In this document: positions 17,971 to 27,697 of the stretch, piece after piece
Layout: every line of letters starts with the position of its first letter
Numbering within the stretch: position 1 is the stretch's first letter
From: an uncultured Lachnospiraceae bacterium
Lineage (GTDB): Bacteria > Bacillota > Clostridia > Lachnospirales > Lachnospiraceae
DNA length: 64,000 bases
NCBI GenBank assembly: GCA_910588875.1
Contig: CAJURT010000019.1
Coordinates: forward strand, 1 to 64,000
Reading direction: 5' to 3'
Position numbers and translations under genes: made by a program
Notes under the pieces: model-generated
Told to the model about the DNA's origin: nothing
Seen by the model: the letters and a program-made list of their open reading frames with translations, nothing else
Database searches by the model: none

Positions 17971-19821
17971 TTATTGTATCACTGTCTGCAGCTGGCTCGC
18001 AATGTCCATAATTCCCATATATGCTTCCATCGCCACCCTCTGCCAGTCTGACTCTGTGGCCGCCAGCACATCCATCTTCTCCCCTTCCGGCTCCTCGATC
18101 TCATCCTCCAGCGGCCGCAGGTCATACTCACCGCTGAATATGATATAGAGGTCTTCATACGTCATCGTCGCCTCAGACTCCGGAACGTCAATGCGGATTT
18201 CATCCAGATCCATGTGCAGCACGCTGCCCTTCTCCAGTTCGCTGACTGCCCCCATTGCCGACAGGGCAAACACCTTCTCCTCCTCTGCCCTCACCTCTGC
18301 TTCCAAGTTAAAATCGCCATCCTCGGAAGAATAGGTGCCGCTCAGCATCAGGCCATAGCTTTCCTCTTTTCCGTCAACATCCCCGCTCAGTTCAATATCC
18401 ATGTCGCCTGTCAGGTTCTTTCCGTCATAAGTCCCCTGCTTTAAAACCTTAACGGCCACTGTCTCATCATCCTGGGTCAGTTCAACCTCCAGCTGTGCGT
18501 TCTGGGTCAGGTAACTCCCTCCCTGCAGGCTCATGGTGAAGGTTACTTCTGTGCTCTCGTCCTCCGTATCCAGGACAGTGGTTCCCACCACGGATGCCAG
18601 GCGCCCCTTAGAATCCACATGCACCAGCATCTCCACATCATTCAGCACGGAATCCAGTTCGTCAATGGCTTCTTCCACTGACTTCCTCACTTCGTCATAA
18701 TTCTCCTCCAGGCGTTCCTCTGCTGACAAACCGCCAAGGGCTTCGGAAGCCTCGCCGTTTGTGATCTCAATCATCCGCAGGCTCATGCGCAAATTTTCCA
18801 GAAAATTCTCCTTCAGCTGTTCATCCTGCAGGAAGAAGTCTGCCGACGTATCCAAAAAATCAATCATCGAATCCTTACTGATATGTACCTGGTACCCTTT
18901 GCATTTTACCTCTTTGCCATCCATCAAAAAGGTGCCTTTCTCTGCCTTTTCCACCGTCAGGGCCGCCTTAAAATTCTCCTGTGCCTGGCTTCCCTCCTGG
19001 TAGCGCTTCCACACCTCCCGGATCCCGTAAGGGTCGGAAGCCGTCCCGTCCTCCACCTTCTTTTTGATCCATTCCATGTATTCCTGGTAGAACTCTGCCA
19101 ATGCTTTCATATCCATGCCTGAGGAGGCCATAATCGGCCCTAAGGTGGGGGAATTCTCAATGCGTTCCACAAGGCCGTCGCTGACATCCAGGGTAAATAC
19201 CTTCCCGCTCAGTTCCGGGATGGCAGCCATCACCGTCTCATCCCCGTAGTAAAAATTCATGGTGACCAGATCCATCTGGTTGAACAGAATCCCCAGGTCA
19301 AGGGTGCCCTTCTGATTCTCCATATCATACTTAACCTCAGTCCGGATCCCACCGCCTGCCACCTGGTTTACCATCTCGTCAGAACAGCTGTCCAGCACAA
19401 TCTCTGTCCTCACCTGCTGGCTTGTCTCCTGGGTAAATTCCCCAAAGCCAGACACCCCGAACAGTTCCTCCATGGGATTTACCTGATCCTCCGTATAGAT
19501 ATTCTCAAAAGCAGCAATCACCACTTCCTTCGGATCCTTCTCCATCAGCTTTACCGCCGCAAAAGCCCCGATCCCGATCACGGCCGCAGCAGCTATGGCA
19601 ATGGCGGCTGTCTTCCCGGCAGACTTCTTCTTTGGGGCCTCTGGCGCCGTACTGCCGGATACGTTCCCTGCTTCCCCATAGGATCCGGCCGGGACGGATA
19701 TCTGTGCGGCATTACTGCCCTCTGCCATCCCTTCTGCCGCTTCCTCCTGGCCCACCGCCTTGCCGCAGAACGGACATGCCAGATCCTGTTCGTTTAATTC
19801 ATTTCCACAATAACTACACTT
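17971..19821 (-). CDS. zinc-ribbon membrane protein with large extracytoplasmic domain
   Basis: A 616-residue protein. It begins with a zinc ribbon (MKCSYCGNELNEQDLACPFCGK, two CxxC pairs), then a Ser/Gly-rich linker, a transmembrane helix at about 71-92, and an acidic extracytoplasmic region of about 520 residues rich in beta structure. Similar zinc-ribbon/TM/DUF proteins are common in Clostridia next to ABC-2 exporters; their role is not established. It may be a partner of the flanking transporter. The start used follows AGGAAAAGAG; the 19 codons before it contain the likely promoter region. Confidence 0.75.
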   Translation of the reverse strand, partial: KCSYCGNELNEQDLACPFCGKAVGQEEAAEGMAEGSNAAQISVPAGSYGEAGNVSGSTAPEAPKKKSAGKTAAIAIAAAAVIGIGAFAAVKLMEKDPKEVVIAAFENIYTEDQVNPMEELFGVSGFGEFTQETSQQVRTEIVLDSCSDEMVNQVAGGGIRTEVKYDMENQKGTLDLGILFNQMDLVTMNFYYGDETVMAAIPELSGKVFTLDVSDGLVERIENSPTLGPIMASSGMDMKALAEFYQEYMEWIKKKVEDGTASDPYGIREVWKRYQEGSQAQENFKAALTVEKAEKGTFLMDGKEVKCKGYQVHISKDSMIDFLDTSADFFLQDEQLKENFLENLRMSLRMIEITNGEASEALGGLSAEERLEENYDEVRKSVEEAIDELDSVLNDVEMLVHVDSKGRLASVVGTTVLDTEDESTEVTFTMSLQGGSYLTQNAQLEVELTQDDETVAVKVLKQGTYDGKNLTGDMDIELSGDVDGKEESYGLMLSGTYSSEDGDFNLEAEVRAEEEKVFALSAMGAVSELEKGSVLHMDLDEIRIDVPESEATMTYEDLYIIFSGEYDLRPLEDEIEEPEGEKMDVLAATESDWQRVAMEAYMGIMDIASQLQTVIQ

Positions 19822-19876
19822 CATCTCTTTTCCTCCCGTTGCTTTCATTCCGCAGTACTGCGCCCGCTTTAGCAAC

Positions 19877-19885
19877 ATTATAACA
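19877..19885 (-). promoter_or_regulatory. extended -10 promoter before the zinc-ribbon gene
   Basis: On the minus strand TGTTATAAT (TGn plus a perfect -10) lies about 55 nt before the start codon at 19821. No good -35 is present, as is usual for extended -10 promoters. It suggests the downstream genes can be made without carAB. Confidence 0.45.
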
Positions 19886-19921
19886 AATATTTCAGGAAAA
19901 TCCTATGGGGTTATGAAAATC

Positions 19922-20614
19922 TTAATGTTTTTCTTCCTGTTTTTGAAATTCACGGATCAATTCCGCTTCCCCCAGTTTATTTTCGATCTTCCTTAGCTTC
20001 CCCTCCTTCAGCACATACATCACCGTGCATAAGGACAATTCCGGCAGTTCGTGGGAGGTAAGGAGAATCGTCCCTCCCTTTTCCCGGTATTTTTCCAGGT
20101 ATCTGCGGATCTCTGCCTTACACTCCAGATCCAGGGCTGCCCCCGGCTCGTCCAGGATCAGCACCGAGGCATGGTTGGAAAGGGCGCAGGCAATGCTAAG
20201 GCGTTTTTTCATCCCTCCGGATAAGGTGGATACCGGCTTTTTCAGCATTTCCCGGATTCCCAGCATGGCGGCAGCCCCGGTTTTCAGATCCTCCTCCATC
20301 CCCGTCCTGCTCCCCCTGTACCACAGTGACAGGTTATCCTTCACAGAAAGTTCCTCTATCAGGGGATTCTCCTGAGGCACATAGGCTGCCTCCTCATAAA
20401 ACACTTTCCCATGCCCCACTGCCTCCCGTCCATGGAAGCGGATGCTGCCCCGGTCCGCCCGGACTGCCCCCGCCAGTATGGACAAAAATGTGGTCTTCCC
20501 ACAGCCATTGCTCCCCACAATCCCCACACAATCCCCCGGCGCCGCCGTCAGGGATACCTCTGACAGCACCTGATGTGCTTTATAGGTTTTACACAGGCCC
20601 GTTACCTCCAGCAT
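19922..20614 (-). CDS. ABC transporter ATP-binding protein
   Basis: A 230-residue ATPase. Walker A is GSNGCGKTT, the signature is LSGGMKKRLSIA, Walker B is SVLILDEPGAALD and the switch histidine is in TSHE. It resembles ATPases of ABC-2 export systems and should energise the two permeases downstream. Its start lies inside the 3' end of carB (26-nt overlap), with a GGAGG-like site in carB, so it is translated as part of the carAB transcript. The link to pyrimidine or arginine synthesis is probably only positional. Confidence 0.9.
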   Translation of the reverse strand: MLEVTGLCKTYKAHQVLSEVSLTAAPGDCVGIVGSNGCGKTTFLSILAGAVRADRGSIRFHGREAVGHGKVFYEEAAYVPQENPLIEELSVKDNLSLWYRGSRTGMEEDLKTGAAAMLGIREMLKKPVSTLSGGMKKRLSIACALSNHASVLILDEPGAALDLECKAEIRRYLEKYREKGGTILLTSHELPELSLCTVMYVLKEGKLRKIENKLGEAELIREFQKQEEKH

Positions 20615-23600
20615 AAAGACTCCCTCCCTGTCTGCTCTCTGCCTCTGCAATATCAACTAACGTCAGTTCCTTCGCCCGGTTTTCCAGGCTGGTTGCCAGC
20701 GCCCCTGCCGTATCCAGGCTGGTCAGCACATGCACTCCCGTCTCAACGGCATTCCTGCGGATCACAAACCCGTCATGGCTCCGCTCCGCCCCCTGCTGGG
20801 GGATATCGATCACCAGGTCGATCTCATGGCCCAGGATCAGATCCAGGATGTTAGGTGATTCCTGCTCCAGCTTACGCACGGTAAAGGCCTTCACCCCATG
20901 CTCATTCAATGCCTTTGCCGTTCCCCTGGTGGCAAAAATCCGATATCCCACCTTCTGAAACCGGCGGGCAATCTCCACTGCTGCCTCATGTTCGGATTCC
21001 CGCACCGTAATCACCATGTTTTTATGCCTGGGCAGCTTCACCCCCGCCCCCTCAAAGGCCTTATAAAGCGCCTCGTTAAAGGTCTTTGCGATTCCCAGGC
21101 ACTCACCGGTTGACTTCATCTCCGGCCCCAGGCTGATATCCGCCCCCCTGATTTTCTCAAAGGAAAACACCGGCATTTTTATGGCAATATACTCAGCCTT
21201 TTTCTGCAGCCCCGGCTGATACCCCAGTTCCTTTATGGTATGGCCGCAGATCACCTGGGTGGCCAGGGGCACAATAGGAATCCCTGTCACCTTGCTGATA
21301 TAAGGAACCGTCCGCGATGACCGGGGATTCACTTCGATGATATAGACCTCCTCCCCTGCCACGATAAACTGGATGTTAATCATTCCCTTCACATGCAGCG
21401 CCCTGGCCAGCTTTTCCGTATAGTCAACCAGCTTTTCCTCAATCATTGGAGTAATGCTGGGCGCCGGGTATACGGAAATGCTGTCGCCGGAGTGCACCCC
21501 TGTCCGTTCAATGTGCTCCATAATGCCGGGAATCAGAATATCTGTCCCGTCACAGACTGCATCTACCTCAATCTCTTTGCCCACGATATATTTATCCACC
21601 AGGATAGGATGATCCTGGGCAATCTGGTTGATAATGCCGATAAACTCATCCATATCATGGTCATTGATGCAGATCTGCATTCCCTGGCCTCCCAGCACGT
21701 AGGAAGGACGCACCAGCACCGGATATCCCAGTTCATGGGCCGCCTTCTTCGCCTCTTCGGCAGTGAATACCGTCTGTCCCGCCGGCCTGGGAATCCGGCA
21801 CTGCTCCAGGATACGGTCAAATAATTCACGGTCCTCGGCGGCATCCACATCCTCAGCGGCTGTCCCCAGAATCGGCACGCCCATTTTCATCAACGATTCC
21901 GTCAGCTTGATGGCCGTCTGCCCGCCGAACTGCACCACCGCCCCGTCCGGCTTTTCCACATCCACGATGGACTCCACATCCTCCGGGGTCAGGGGTTCAA
22001 AATACAGCTTGTCCGCAATGTCGAAATCCGTACTTACCGTCTCAGGATTGTTATTGATAATAATGGTCTCATAGCCCTCTCTGGCAAATGCCCAGGTGCT
22101 GTGGACACAGCAGAAGTCAAACTCGATTCCCTGTCCGATTCGGATCGGGCCGGAGCCCAGCACCAGTACCTTCTTTCTGCGGCTGCCGTTCCGTTCCGGG
22201 CCAGCCTCCCCTGTCAGGCCGGCTCCGCCGGTATCTGCCTTCACTTCCCGGATTTCCTCCGCCTCACTTGTTCCGCCGAAACAGGAATAATAATACGGGG
22301 TCTCTGCCGCAAACTCCGCCGCACAGGTGTCCACCATCTTATAGGACGCCCGGATCCCTGCGCCACGGCGCATTTTACGCACCTTTCCCTCCGGCACTCC
22401 TGTCAGCCGGGATATCACACTGTCCGGAAATTCCAGTCTTTTGGCCTCCCCCAGCAGTTCCACCGTCAGGGGCCCTGCCTTTAAGGCCTGCTCCGTCTCC
22501 ACCAGCACTGCCAGCTTGTCGATAAACCAGGGATCAATACGGGTGATTTCAAATATCTCCTCATAGGACATCCCCCGGCGCAGCGCCTCGGCAATCACCC
22601 AGATCCGACGGTCATCCACCTTGGCCAGCTGCTTTTTCAGGCCGCTCTCATCCAGCCCGCTGAAGTCATAGGAAAGGAGGGAATCCACATGCTGCTCCAG
22701 GGAGCGGATAGCCTTCATCAGAGCCCCCTCAAAGCTGGTGCAGATACTCATCACCTCACCCGTGGCTTTCATCTGTGTCCCCAGAGTCCGTTTGGCGCTG
22801 ATGAATTTGTCAAAGGGCAGCCGGGGCATCTTCACCACACAGTAATCCAGCATCGGCTCAAAACAGGCGCAGGTCTTTTTCGTCACCGCATTCTTAATCT
22901 CATCCAGAGTGTAACCCAGGGCAATCTTCGCCGCCACCTTGGCAATGGGGTAGCCGGTGGCCTTGGAGGCCAGGGCAGAGGAACGGCTGACCCTGGGGTT
23001 CACCTCAATCACACAGTATTCAAAGCTGTCCGGATTCAGGGCATACTGCACGTTGCAGCCGCCGGTGATCCCCAGTTCTGTGATAATGTTAAGCGCTGAA
23101 GTCCGAAGCATCTGGTATTCCTTGTCCCCCAGAGTCTGGGAGGGAGCCACCACAATGCTGTCCCCTGTGTGCACCCCCACGGGGTCGATGTTTTCCATAT
23201 TGCACACAGTGATGACATTGCCCGCGCCATCCCGCATCACCTCATACTCAATCTCCTTCCAGCCTGCAATGCAGCGCTCCACCAGCACCTGGCCCACCCG
23301 GGAGAGACGCAGCCCGTTCTCCAGGATTTCCCTGCACTGCTCCGGATTCCGGGCAATACCGCCGCCGCTTCCGCCCAGTGTGTAGGCCGGACGCAGCACC
23401 ACCGGATAACCGATCCCGGCAGCAATCCCCAGCCCGTCCTCCACATTTTCCACAATATCTGAGGGTGCCACAGGCTCCCCGATTTTTTCCATAGTCTCCT
23501 TAAACAGTTCCCGGTCCTCTGCCTTCCTGATGGTCAGGGCCGTAGTCCCGATAAGCTTTACCTGGTTTTCTCTCAGGAATCCGGACTCCTCCAGTTCCAT

Positions 23601-23897
23601 GGCCAGGTTCAGCCCTGCCTGGCCTCCCAGGGTGGGCAATATGCTGTCCGGCCTTTCCTTGCGGATCAGCTGCTCCACCACCTCCAGGGTCAGGGGTTCG
23701 ATATATACCTGGTCTGCAATATCCTTGTCCGTCATTATGGTGGCCGGGTTGGAATTTAAAAGCACCACCTGGATGCCCTCCTCCTTAAGGGAGCGGCAGG
23801 CCTGGGTTCCCGCATAGTCAAACTCTGCTGCCTGCCCAATCACAATCGGCCCTGAGCCCAGAACCAGCACCTTCTTAATCTCCGGATTTTTCGGCAT
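20589..23897 (-). CDS. carB: carbamoyl-phosphate synthase large subunit
   Basis: A 1102-residue subunit that makes carbamoyl phosphate from bicarbonate, ATP and the ammonia delivered by CarA, for pyrimidine and arginine synthesis. The two homologous ATP-grasp halves are clear: KKVLVLGSGPIVIGQAAEFDYAGTQA at the start and a second VLGSGPIRIGQGIEFDF near residue 590, each with VLVRPSYVLGG/VVLRPAYTLGG loops. The MGS-like allosteric domain is at the C-terminus. It is about 30 residues longer than usual because the linker between the halves (about 560-590) carries a Gly/Glu-rich insertion. Start and carA stop overlap as TAATG. Confidence 0.97.
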   Translation of the reverse strand: MPKNPEIKKVLVLGSGPIVIGQAAEFDYAGTQACRSLKEEGIQVVLLNSNPATIMTDKDIADQVYIEPLTLEVVEQLIRKERPDSILPTLGGQAGLNLAMELEESGFLRENQVKLIGTTALTIRKAEDRELFKETMEKIGEPVAPSDIVENVEDGLGIAAGIGYPVVLRPAYTLGGSGGGIARNPEQCREILENGLRLSRVGQVLVERCIAGWKEIEYEVMRDGAGNVITVCNMENIDPVGVHTGDSIVVAPSQTLGDKEYQMLRTSALNIITELGITGGCNVQYALNPDSFEYCVIEVNPRVSRSSALASKATGYPIAKVAAKIALGYTLDEIKNAVTKKTCACFEPMLDYCVVKMPRLPFDKFISAKRTLGTQMKATGEVMSICTSFEGALMKAIRSLEQHVDSLLSYDFSGLDESGLKKQLAKVDDRRIWVIAEALRRGMSYEEIFEITRIDPWFIDKLAVLVETEQALKAGPLTVELLGEAKRLEFPDSVISRLTGVPEGKVRKMRRGAGIRASYKMVDTCAAEFAAETPYYYSCFGGTSEAEEIREVKADTGGAGLTGEAGPERNGSRRKKVLVLGSGPIRIGQGIEFDFCCVHSTWAFAREGYETIIINNNPETVSTDFDIADKLYFEPLTPEDVESIVDVEKPDGAVVQFGGQTAIKLTESLMKMGVPILGTAAEDVDAAEDRELFDRILEQCRIPRPAGQTVFTAEEAKKAAHELGYPVLVRPSYVLGGQGMQICINDHDMDEFIGIINQIAQDHPILVDKYIVGKEIEVDAVCDGTDILIPGIMEHIERTGVHSGDSISVYPAPSITPMIEEKLVDYTEKLARALHVKGMINIQFIVAGEEVYIIEVNPRSSRTVPYISKVTGIPIVPLATQVICGHTIKELGYQPGLQKKAEYIAIKMPVFSFEKIRGADISLGPEMKSTGECLGIAKTFNEALYKAFEGAGVKLPRHKNMVITVRESEHEAAVEIARRFQKVGYRIFATRGTAKALNEHGVKAFTVRKLEQESPNILDLILGHEIDLVIDIPQQGAERSHDGFVIRRNAVETGVHVLTSLDTAGALATSLENRAKELTLVDIAEAESRQGGSLYAGGNGPV

Positions 23898-25042
23898 TAT
23901 TCCTTCCCTCCCATCATCTCTATAAAACGGTCAAACAGATAACCGGAGTCCTGGGGCCCCGGGCAGGCCTCCGGATGGAACTGTACGGTAAATATGTTCT
24001 TTCCCACATACCTTAAGCCCTCATTCGTACTGTCATTGACATTGACAAAAGCCGGTACCGCCACCTGGGAATCCAGGCTTTCCGGATCCACGGCATAGCC
24101 ATGGTTCTGGGAAGAAATGTACACCCGCCCGGTGGCCAGATCCTTTACCGGGTGATTGCCTCCCCGGTGACCGTATTTCAGCTTATAGGTATCCCCCCCT
24201 GCTGCCAGTGCCATAAGCTGATGTCCCAGGCAGATGGCAAAAATGGGCACGTCCGATTCATAGAGCCTTTGTATCTCACGGATAATCCCTGTATTCTCCT
24301 TGGGATCCCCGGGGCCGTTGGACAGCATTATCCCGTCCGGCGCCTCTGCCAGAAGTTCCTCTGCCGGGGTATCACAGGGATACACCGTCACCTGGCAGCC
24401 CCTTTCTGTCAGGGCACGGGCAATATTCCTCTTGGCTCCCAGATCAAGGAGCGCCACCCGCCTGCCCTCACCGGCCCGCCTTTGTATGCTTTTGGTCTTT
24501 CTTGCCGTGCGCACGGACACTGGCTCTCTGTCGGGATCCGAGGGCTCCAGAACATATTTTTCCCTGCAGGATGCCGCTTTCACCACACCGGTCACCCGAT
24601 ATTCCTTCATCCGTGTGATCGGTTCTGTGTAATCTTCATAGACATGAGTCGTAATCATGCCGTTCATGGTGCCTTTTTCTCTTAAAATTTTGGTGAGGGC
24701 TCTTGTATCAATACCGCTGATACCGGGAATGTCATATGTTTCCAAGAAATGCTGAAGGCTGCCCCCGCTTCGGAAATTGCTGGGGATTCGGGATAGTTCA
24801 CGTACAATAAAACCGTCGGGCCAGGGCCTTCCGGATTCCATATCCTCCCTGCAGATGCCGTAGTTGCCGATCAGGGGATAGGTCATCACCACCGCCTGCC
24901 CTGCATAAGAAGGGTCGGTAAGGACTTCCAGATACCCGGTCATGGATGTATTGAATACGATTTCACTGATAACTTCTCTTTCGGATCCGATGCTGCACCC
25001 GCAGAATACGGTTCCGTCCTCCAATATGAGAAATGCTTTCAT
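23897..25042 (-). CDS. carA: carbamoyl-phosphate synthase small subunit
   Basis: A 381-residue glutaminase subunit that hydrolyses glutamine and channels ammonia to CarB. The N-terminal CPSase_sm_chain domain begins MKAFLILEDGTVFCG. The class I amidotransferase domain has the catalytic cysteine in FAICLGHQLMALA and the His/Glu pair in FHPEACPGP. It is the first gene of the operon carA-carB-ATPase and has a strong promoter 80-110 nt upstream. No PyrR-type attenuator was seen in the short leader. Confidence 0.97.
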   Translation of the reverse strand: MKAFLILEDGTVFCGCSIGSEREVISEIVFNTSMTGYLEVLTDPSYAGQAVVMTYPLIGNYGICREDMESGRPWPDGFIVRELSRIPSNFRSGGSLQHFLETYDIPGISGIDTRALTKILREKGTMNGMITTHVYEDYTEPITRMKEYRVTGVVKAASCREKYVLEPSDPDREPVSVRTARKTKSIQRRAGEGRRVALLDLGAKRNIARALTERGCQVTVYPCDTPAEELLAEAPDGIMLSNGPGDPKENTGIIREIQRLYESDVPIFAICLGHQLMALAAGGDTYKLKYGHRGGNHPVKDLATGRVYISSQNHGYAVDPESLDSQVAVPAFVNVNDSTNEGLRYVGKNIFTVQFHPEACPGPQDSGYLFDRFIEMMGGKE

Positions 25043-25122
25043 AGGTAGGGAGCCATCCTTTCTTTTTCCATTGTCATGAAAAGTAGCTTTTGGGGATTCG
25101 GATTTTTGCCCAAATTGGTAAG

Positions 25123-25151
25123 ATTATACATGATTTCCCTTTAGATTTCAA
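25123..25151 (-). promoter_or_regulatory. predicted carAB promoter
   Basis: On the minus strand, TTGAAA (25146-25151), a 17-nt spacer and TATAAT (25123-25128). The leader to the carA start is about 75 nt and shows no obvious terminator hairpin. The remaining sequence between 25043 and 25348 contains nothing else I can name. Confidence 0.75.
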
Positions 25152-25348
25152 GCAGTTCTTGAAATTAATTCAAAAAATTAATTCAAAAAAAGAGGATGCC
25201 TTCTGGGAGGAGGGAAGGGAGCAGCCGGAGGAAAAAGGAGTCCCTGAGGGAAGCCAGGGGCGGCAGGTTAGGATAGGGACGGAAAGAAAAATCATATTGG
25301 TGATGGGGGATGAATATATTTTCTATAATCATTTCTATCGAGGTTTTT

Positions 25349-26623
25349 ATGAGTAAAAATGTCTCGGCTGCGGCTGTTGATACGCCTTCACAGGGGTTTT
25401 TACAGGTGAATGTTGTTAATATCAAGAATAATTTCCCCATCAAAAATGCTACCGTATCGGTCTCCTATCCTGACAATCCGGACACTGCTGTCGAAAAAAC
25501 CAATACGAATAATTCCGGACAGACCCAGCAGCTTTCCCTGCCGGCCCCGCCCCTTGATTATAGCCTCCAGCCGGGAGATGAGCGGCCCTACTCGGAATAC
25601 AACCTGGAAATCTCGGCGCCGGGCTATAAAACGGTCCGCATCTCCGGTACGGAAATACTGCCTGACGTTACTGCTATACAGCCGGTGCGCCTGGAACCGG
25701 AGGATGACCCGGCTCCGGAGGAGAACCCTATTGTGATCCCTGACCATACCTTGTATGGGAATTATCCTCCTAAAATTGCGGAAGCTGAGATCCAGCCGGT
25801 GGGGGAGAGCGGGGAGATCGTGTTAAGCCGGGTGGTGGTGCCGCAGACAATCGTGGTCCATGACGGAGTCCCCACAGACTCAACCGCCAAGAATTATTAT
25901 GTCCCCTACCGGGACTACATCAAAAATGTGGCCTCCAGCGAGATCTATGCCACCTGGCCCCAGTCCACAATCACCGCTAATGTCCTTGCGATCATGAGTT
26001 TTACCCTGAACCGGGTATACACCGAGCATTACCGGAACCGGGGCTATGACTTTACCATCACCTCGTCCACTGCCTTTGACCATAAATGGATCTATGGAAG
26101 AAATATTTATGAGAGTATCTCTGTCATCGTAGATGAAATTTTTGATAACTACCTGTCAAGGCCGGAGGTGAAGCAGCCTATCCTCACACAGTACTGTGAC
26201 GGCAAACAGGTACAATGCCTGCACCGGGGGTGGATGACCCAGTGGGGTTCCTGTGACCTGGGGGAGCAGGGCTATAGCCCGATTGAGATTATCCGGAACT
26301 TCTACGGGGACAGCATGTATATCAACACTGCGGAGGAAATCTCGGGAATTCCCGCCTCCTGGCCTGGCTATAACCTGAGCTCCGGCGCCTCCGGCCAAAA
26401 GGTGCGCCAGCTGCAGGAACAGCTTGATGCCATTGCCTCCGTCTATACTGCCATTCCCGGCGTCACCCCGGATGGGATCTACGGGCCTGCCACCGCCGCA
26501 GCCGTGAAAACCTTCCAGTCTGTCTTTGGCCTGCCCCAGACCGGGGTGACCGACTTTGCCACCTGGTATAAAATATCCCACATCTATGTGGCGGTATCCG
26601 GGATCGGGGAATTGTACGGCTGA
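25349..26623 (+). CDS. SleC-like spore cortex-lytic / SpoIID-domain peptidoglycan protein
   Basis: A 424-residue protein of the SleC-like family in spore formers. The N-terminal part (about 13-100) looks like a carboxypeptidase-regulatory beta-sandwich. A SpoIID/SleC-type domain follows (about 185-330), with YVPYRDYIKNVASSEIY, NVLAIMSFTLNRVYTE and QYCDGKQVQC. The C-terminus is a peptidoglycan-binding repeat (GQKVRQLQEQLDAIA...PDGIYGPATAAAVKTFQ). It should act on cortex peptidoglycan during germination. GAGG lies 5 nt before the chosen ATG. The frame extends 13 codons upstream without a good ribosome site. It is divergent from carA and is the clearest sign of sporulation here. Confidence 0.85.
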   Translation: MSKNVSAAAVDTPSQGFLQVNVVNIKNNFPIKNATVSVSYPDNPDTAVEKTNTNNSGQTQQLSLPAPPLDYSLQPGDERPYSEYNLEISAPGYKTVRISGTEILPDVTAIQPVRLEPEDDPAPEENPIVIPDHTLYGNYPPKIAEAEIQPVGESGEIVLSRVVVPQTIVVHDGVPTDSTAKNYYVPYRDYIKNVASSEIYATWPQSTITANVLAIMSFTLNRVYTEHYRNRGYDFTITSSTAFDHKWIYGRNIYESISVIVDEIFDNYLSRPEVKQPILTQYCDGKQVQCLHRGWMTQWGSCDLGEQGYSPIEIIRNFYGDSMYINTAEEISGIPASWPGYNLSSGASGQKVRQLQEQLDAIASVYTAIPGVTPDGIYGPATAAAVKTFQSVFGLPQTGVTDFATWYKISHIYVAVSGIGELYG

Positions 26624-26629
26624 ATGGCC

Positions 26630-26664
26630 GGGGGCTGCCGCTTTTGGCTTACGCGGCAGCCCCC
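26630..26664 (+). terminator. intrinsic terminator of the SleC-like gene
   Basis: A perfect 12-bp GC-rich stem (26630-26641 with 26653-26664) with an 11-nt loop, followed by TCTCTT, starting 7 nt after the stop codon. Confidence 0.8.
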
Positions 26665-26739
26665 TCTCTTAAAATACAATATGGCCTACACTGCCAATGA
26701 TGCCCTTGGCGGTGCCCCTTTGGCCCCTCCCAGGATTCG

Positions 26740-27546
26740 TCAGGAGATCCTCTTGTCTATCCAATGCAGCACGTCCCCAATCACTTCATCCTTGCAGTAT
26801 TCATTAAAAATCTCATGGAACAGATTGCCGTAGATCTTCATCTGCTTATCGGCGGATGCCGCTTCCCCAAAGAAACGGTAGGTATCCTGCACGCTTACCA
26901 ACCCATCCTTTTCCCCGTGCAGCATAAGCACCGGATAGGCAAAGGACTTAGCCTTTTCTTTAAACCATGCAAGCCCGTCACAGAGGGCGTAACACAAGCC
27001 TGTGGTAAAGGTCTTCGTGTTATAGGGATCCTTCCCATACCAGTCTACCACCTCAGCCACGGAACACACCCCTGCCCCCAGTTCATTGGGCAGCTTGGTA
27101 TGTACCTCCAATCCCTTGGGCACCCCGGTAATCAGGCCTCCGATATCATAAGTCAGGGCGCCGCTGGTAACGATTCCCCGCAGCTTCTGATCCGGATATT
27201 TTGCGCCATATAGGGATACCGTAAAGCCCCCCATACTGTGGCCAACCAAAAAGACCGGGATATCCGGATTCTCCGCAACTGCCATATTTACCACCACATG
27301 CGTGTCGTCCAATAATTCATTAAAATCTGAATAGTACGTCCGTTCCCCTTCTGAACGCCCATGCCCCCGATGGTCAAAACGGTAGGTCCCGATCTTTGCC
27401 TGATGGAACTTCTCTGCAAAATAGTCATACCGCCCCTGATGTTCGCACAGCCCATGGACAATCACTGCCACTGCCCGCGCCCCTTCCGGAACCTCCTTAT
27501 TCAGGTATAGCTGCATCCCGTCAAATGAAGAAAACATTTCACCCAT
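26740..27546 (-). CDS. alpha/beta hydrolase, monoacylglycerol lipase-like
   Basis: A 268-residue cytosolic serine hydrolase. It has the HGLCEHQGRYDYFAEKF oxyanion stretch, FDHRGHGRSEG, and the nucleophile elbow GHSMGG (Ser near 118), all typical of Hydrolase_4/monoglyceride lipases and lysophospholipases. LMLHGEKDGLVS carries the acid and LFHEIFNE the histidine. It is a single gene, convergent with the SleC-like gene. The substrate is unknown. Confidence 0.88.
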   Translation of the reverse strand: MGEMFSSFDGMQLYLNKEVPEGARAVAVIVHGLCEHQGRYDYFAEKFHQAKIGTYRFDHRGHGRSEGERTYYSDFNELLDDTHVVVNMAVAENPDIPVFLVGHSMGGFTVSLYGAKYPDQKLRGIVTSGALTYDIGGLITGVPKGLEVHTKLPNELGAGVCSVAEVVDWYGKDPYNTKTFTTGLCYALCDGLAWFKEKAKSFAYPVLMLHGEKDGLVSVQDTYRFFGEAASADKQMKIYGNLFHEIFNEYCKDEVIGDVLHWIDKRIS

Positions 27547-27650
27547 AATATACTCCTCCTTTTGCTGGTTTTATGGTTCAAGCATAGCATATTTCCCCGG
27601 TAAAGTATAGGCCTTGCCGATTCCCTGTGGAAATAAATATCATTTTCCTC

Positions 27651-27679
27651 TTGCTATCTAGTATTAAAAACTATATAAT
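27651..27679 (+). promoter_or_regulatory. predicted promoter of the DUF1836 gene
   Basis: TTGCTA (27651-27656), a 17-nt spacer and TATAAT (27674-27679), about 18 nt before the start codon. Confidence 0.7.
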
Positions 27680-27697
27680 AAGGTCAGAGGTGACAAA

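Noticed and set aside
25043..25122. PyrR-type attenuator before carA
   Set aside because: No anti-terminator/terminator pair could be seen in the 75-nt leader.
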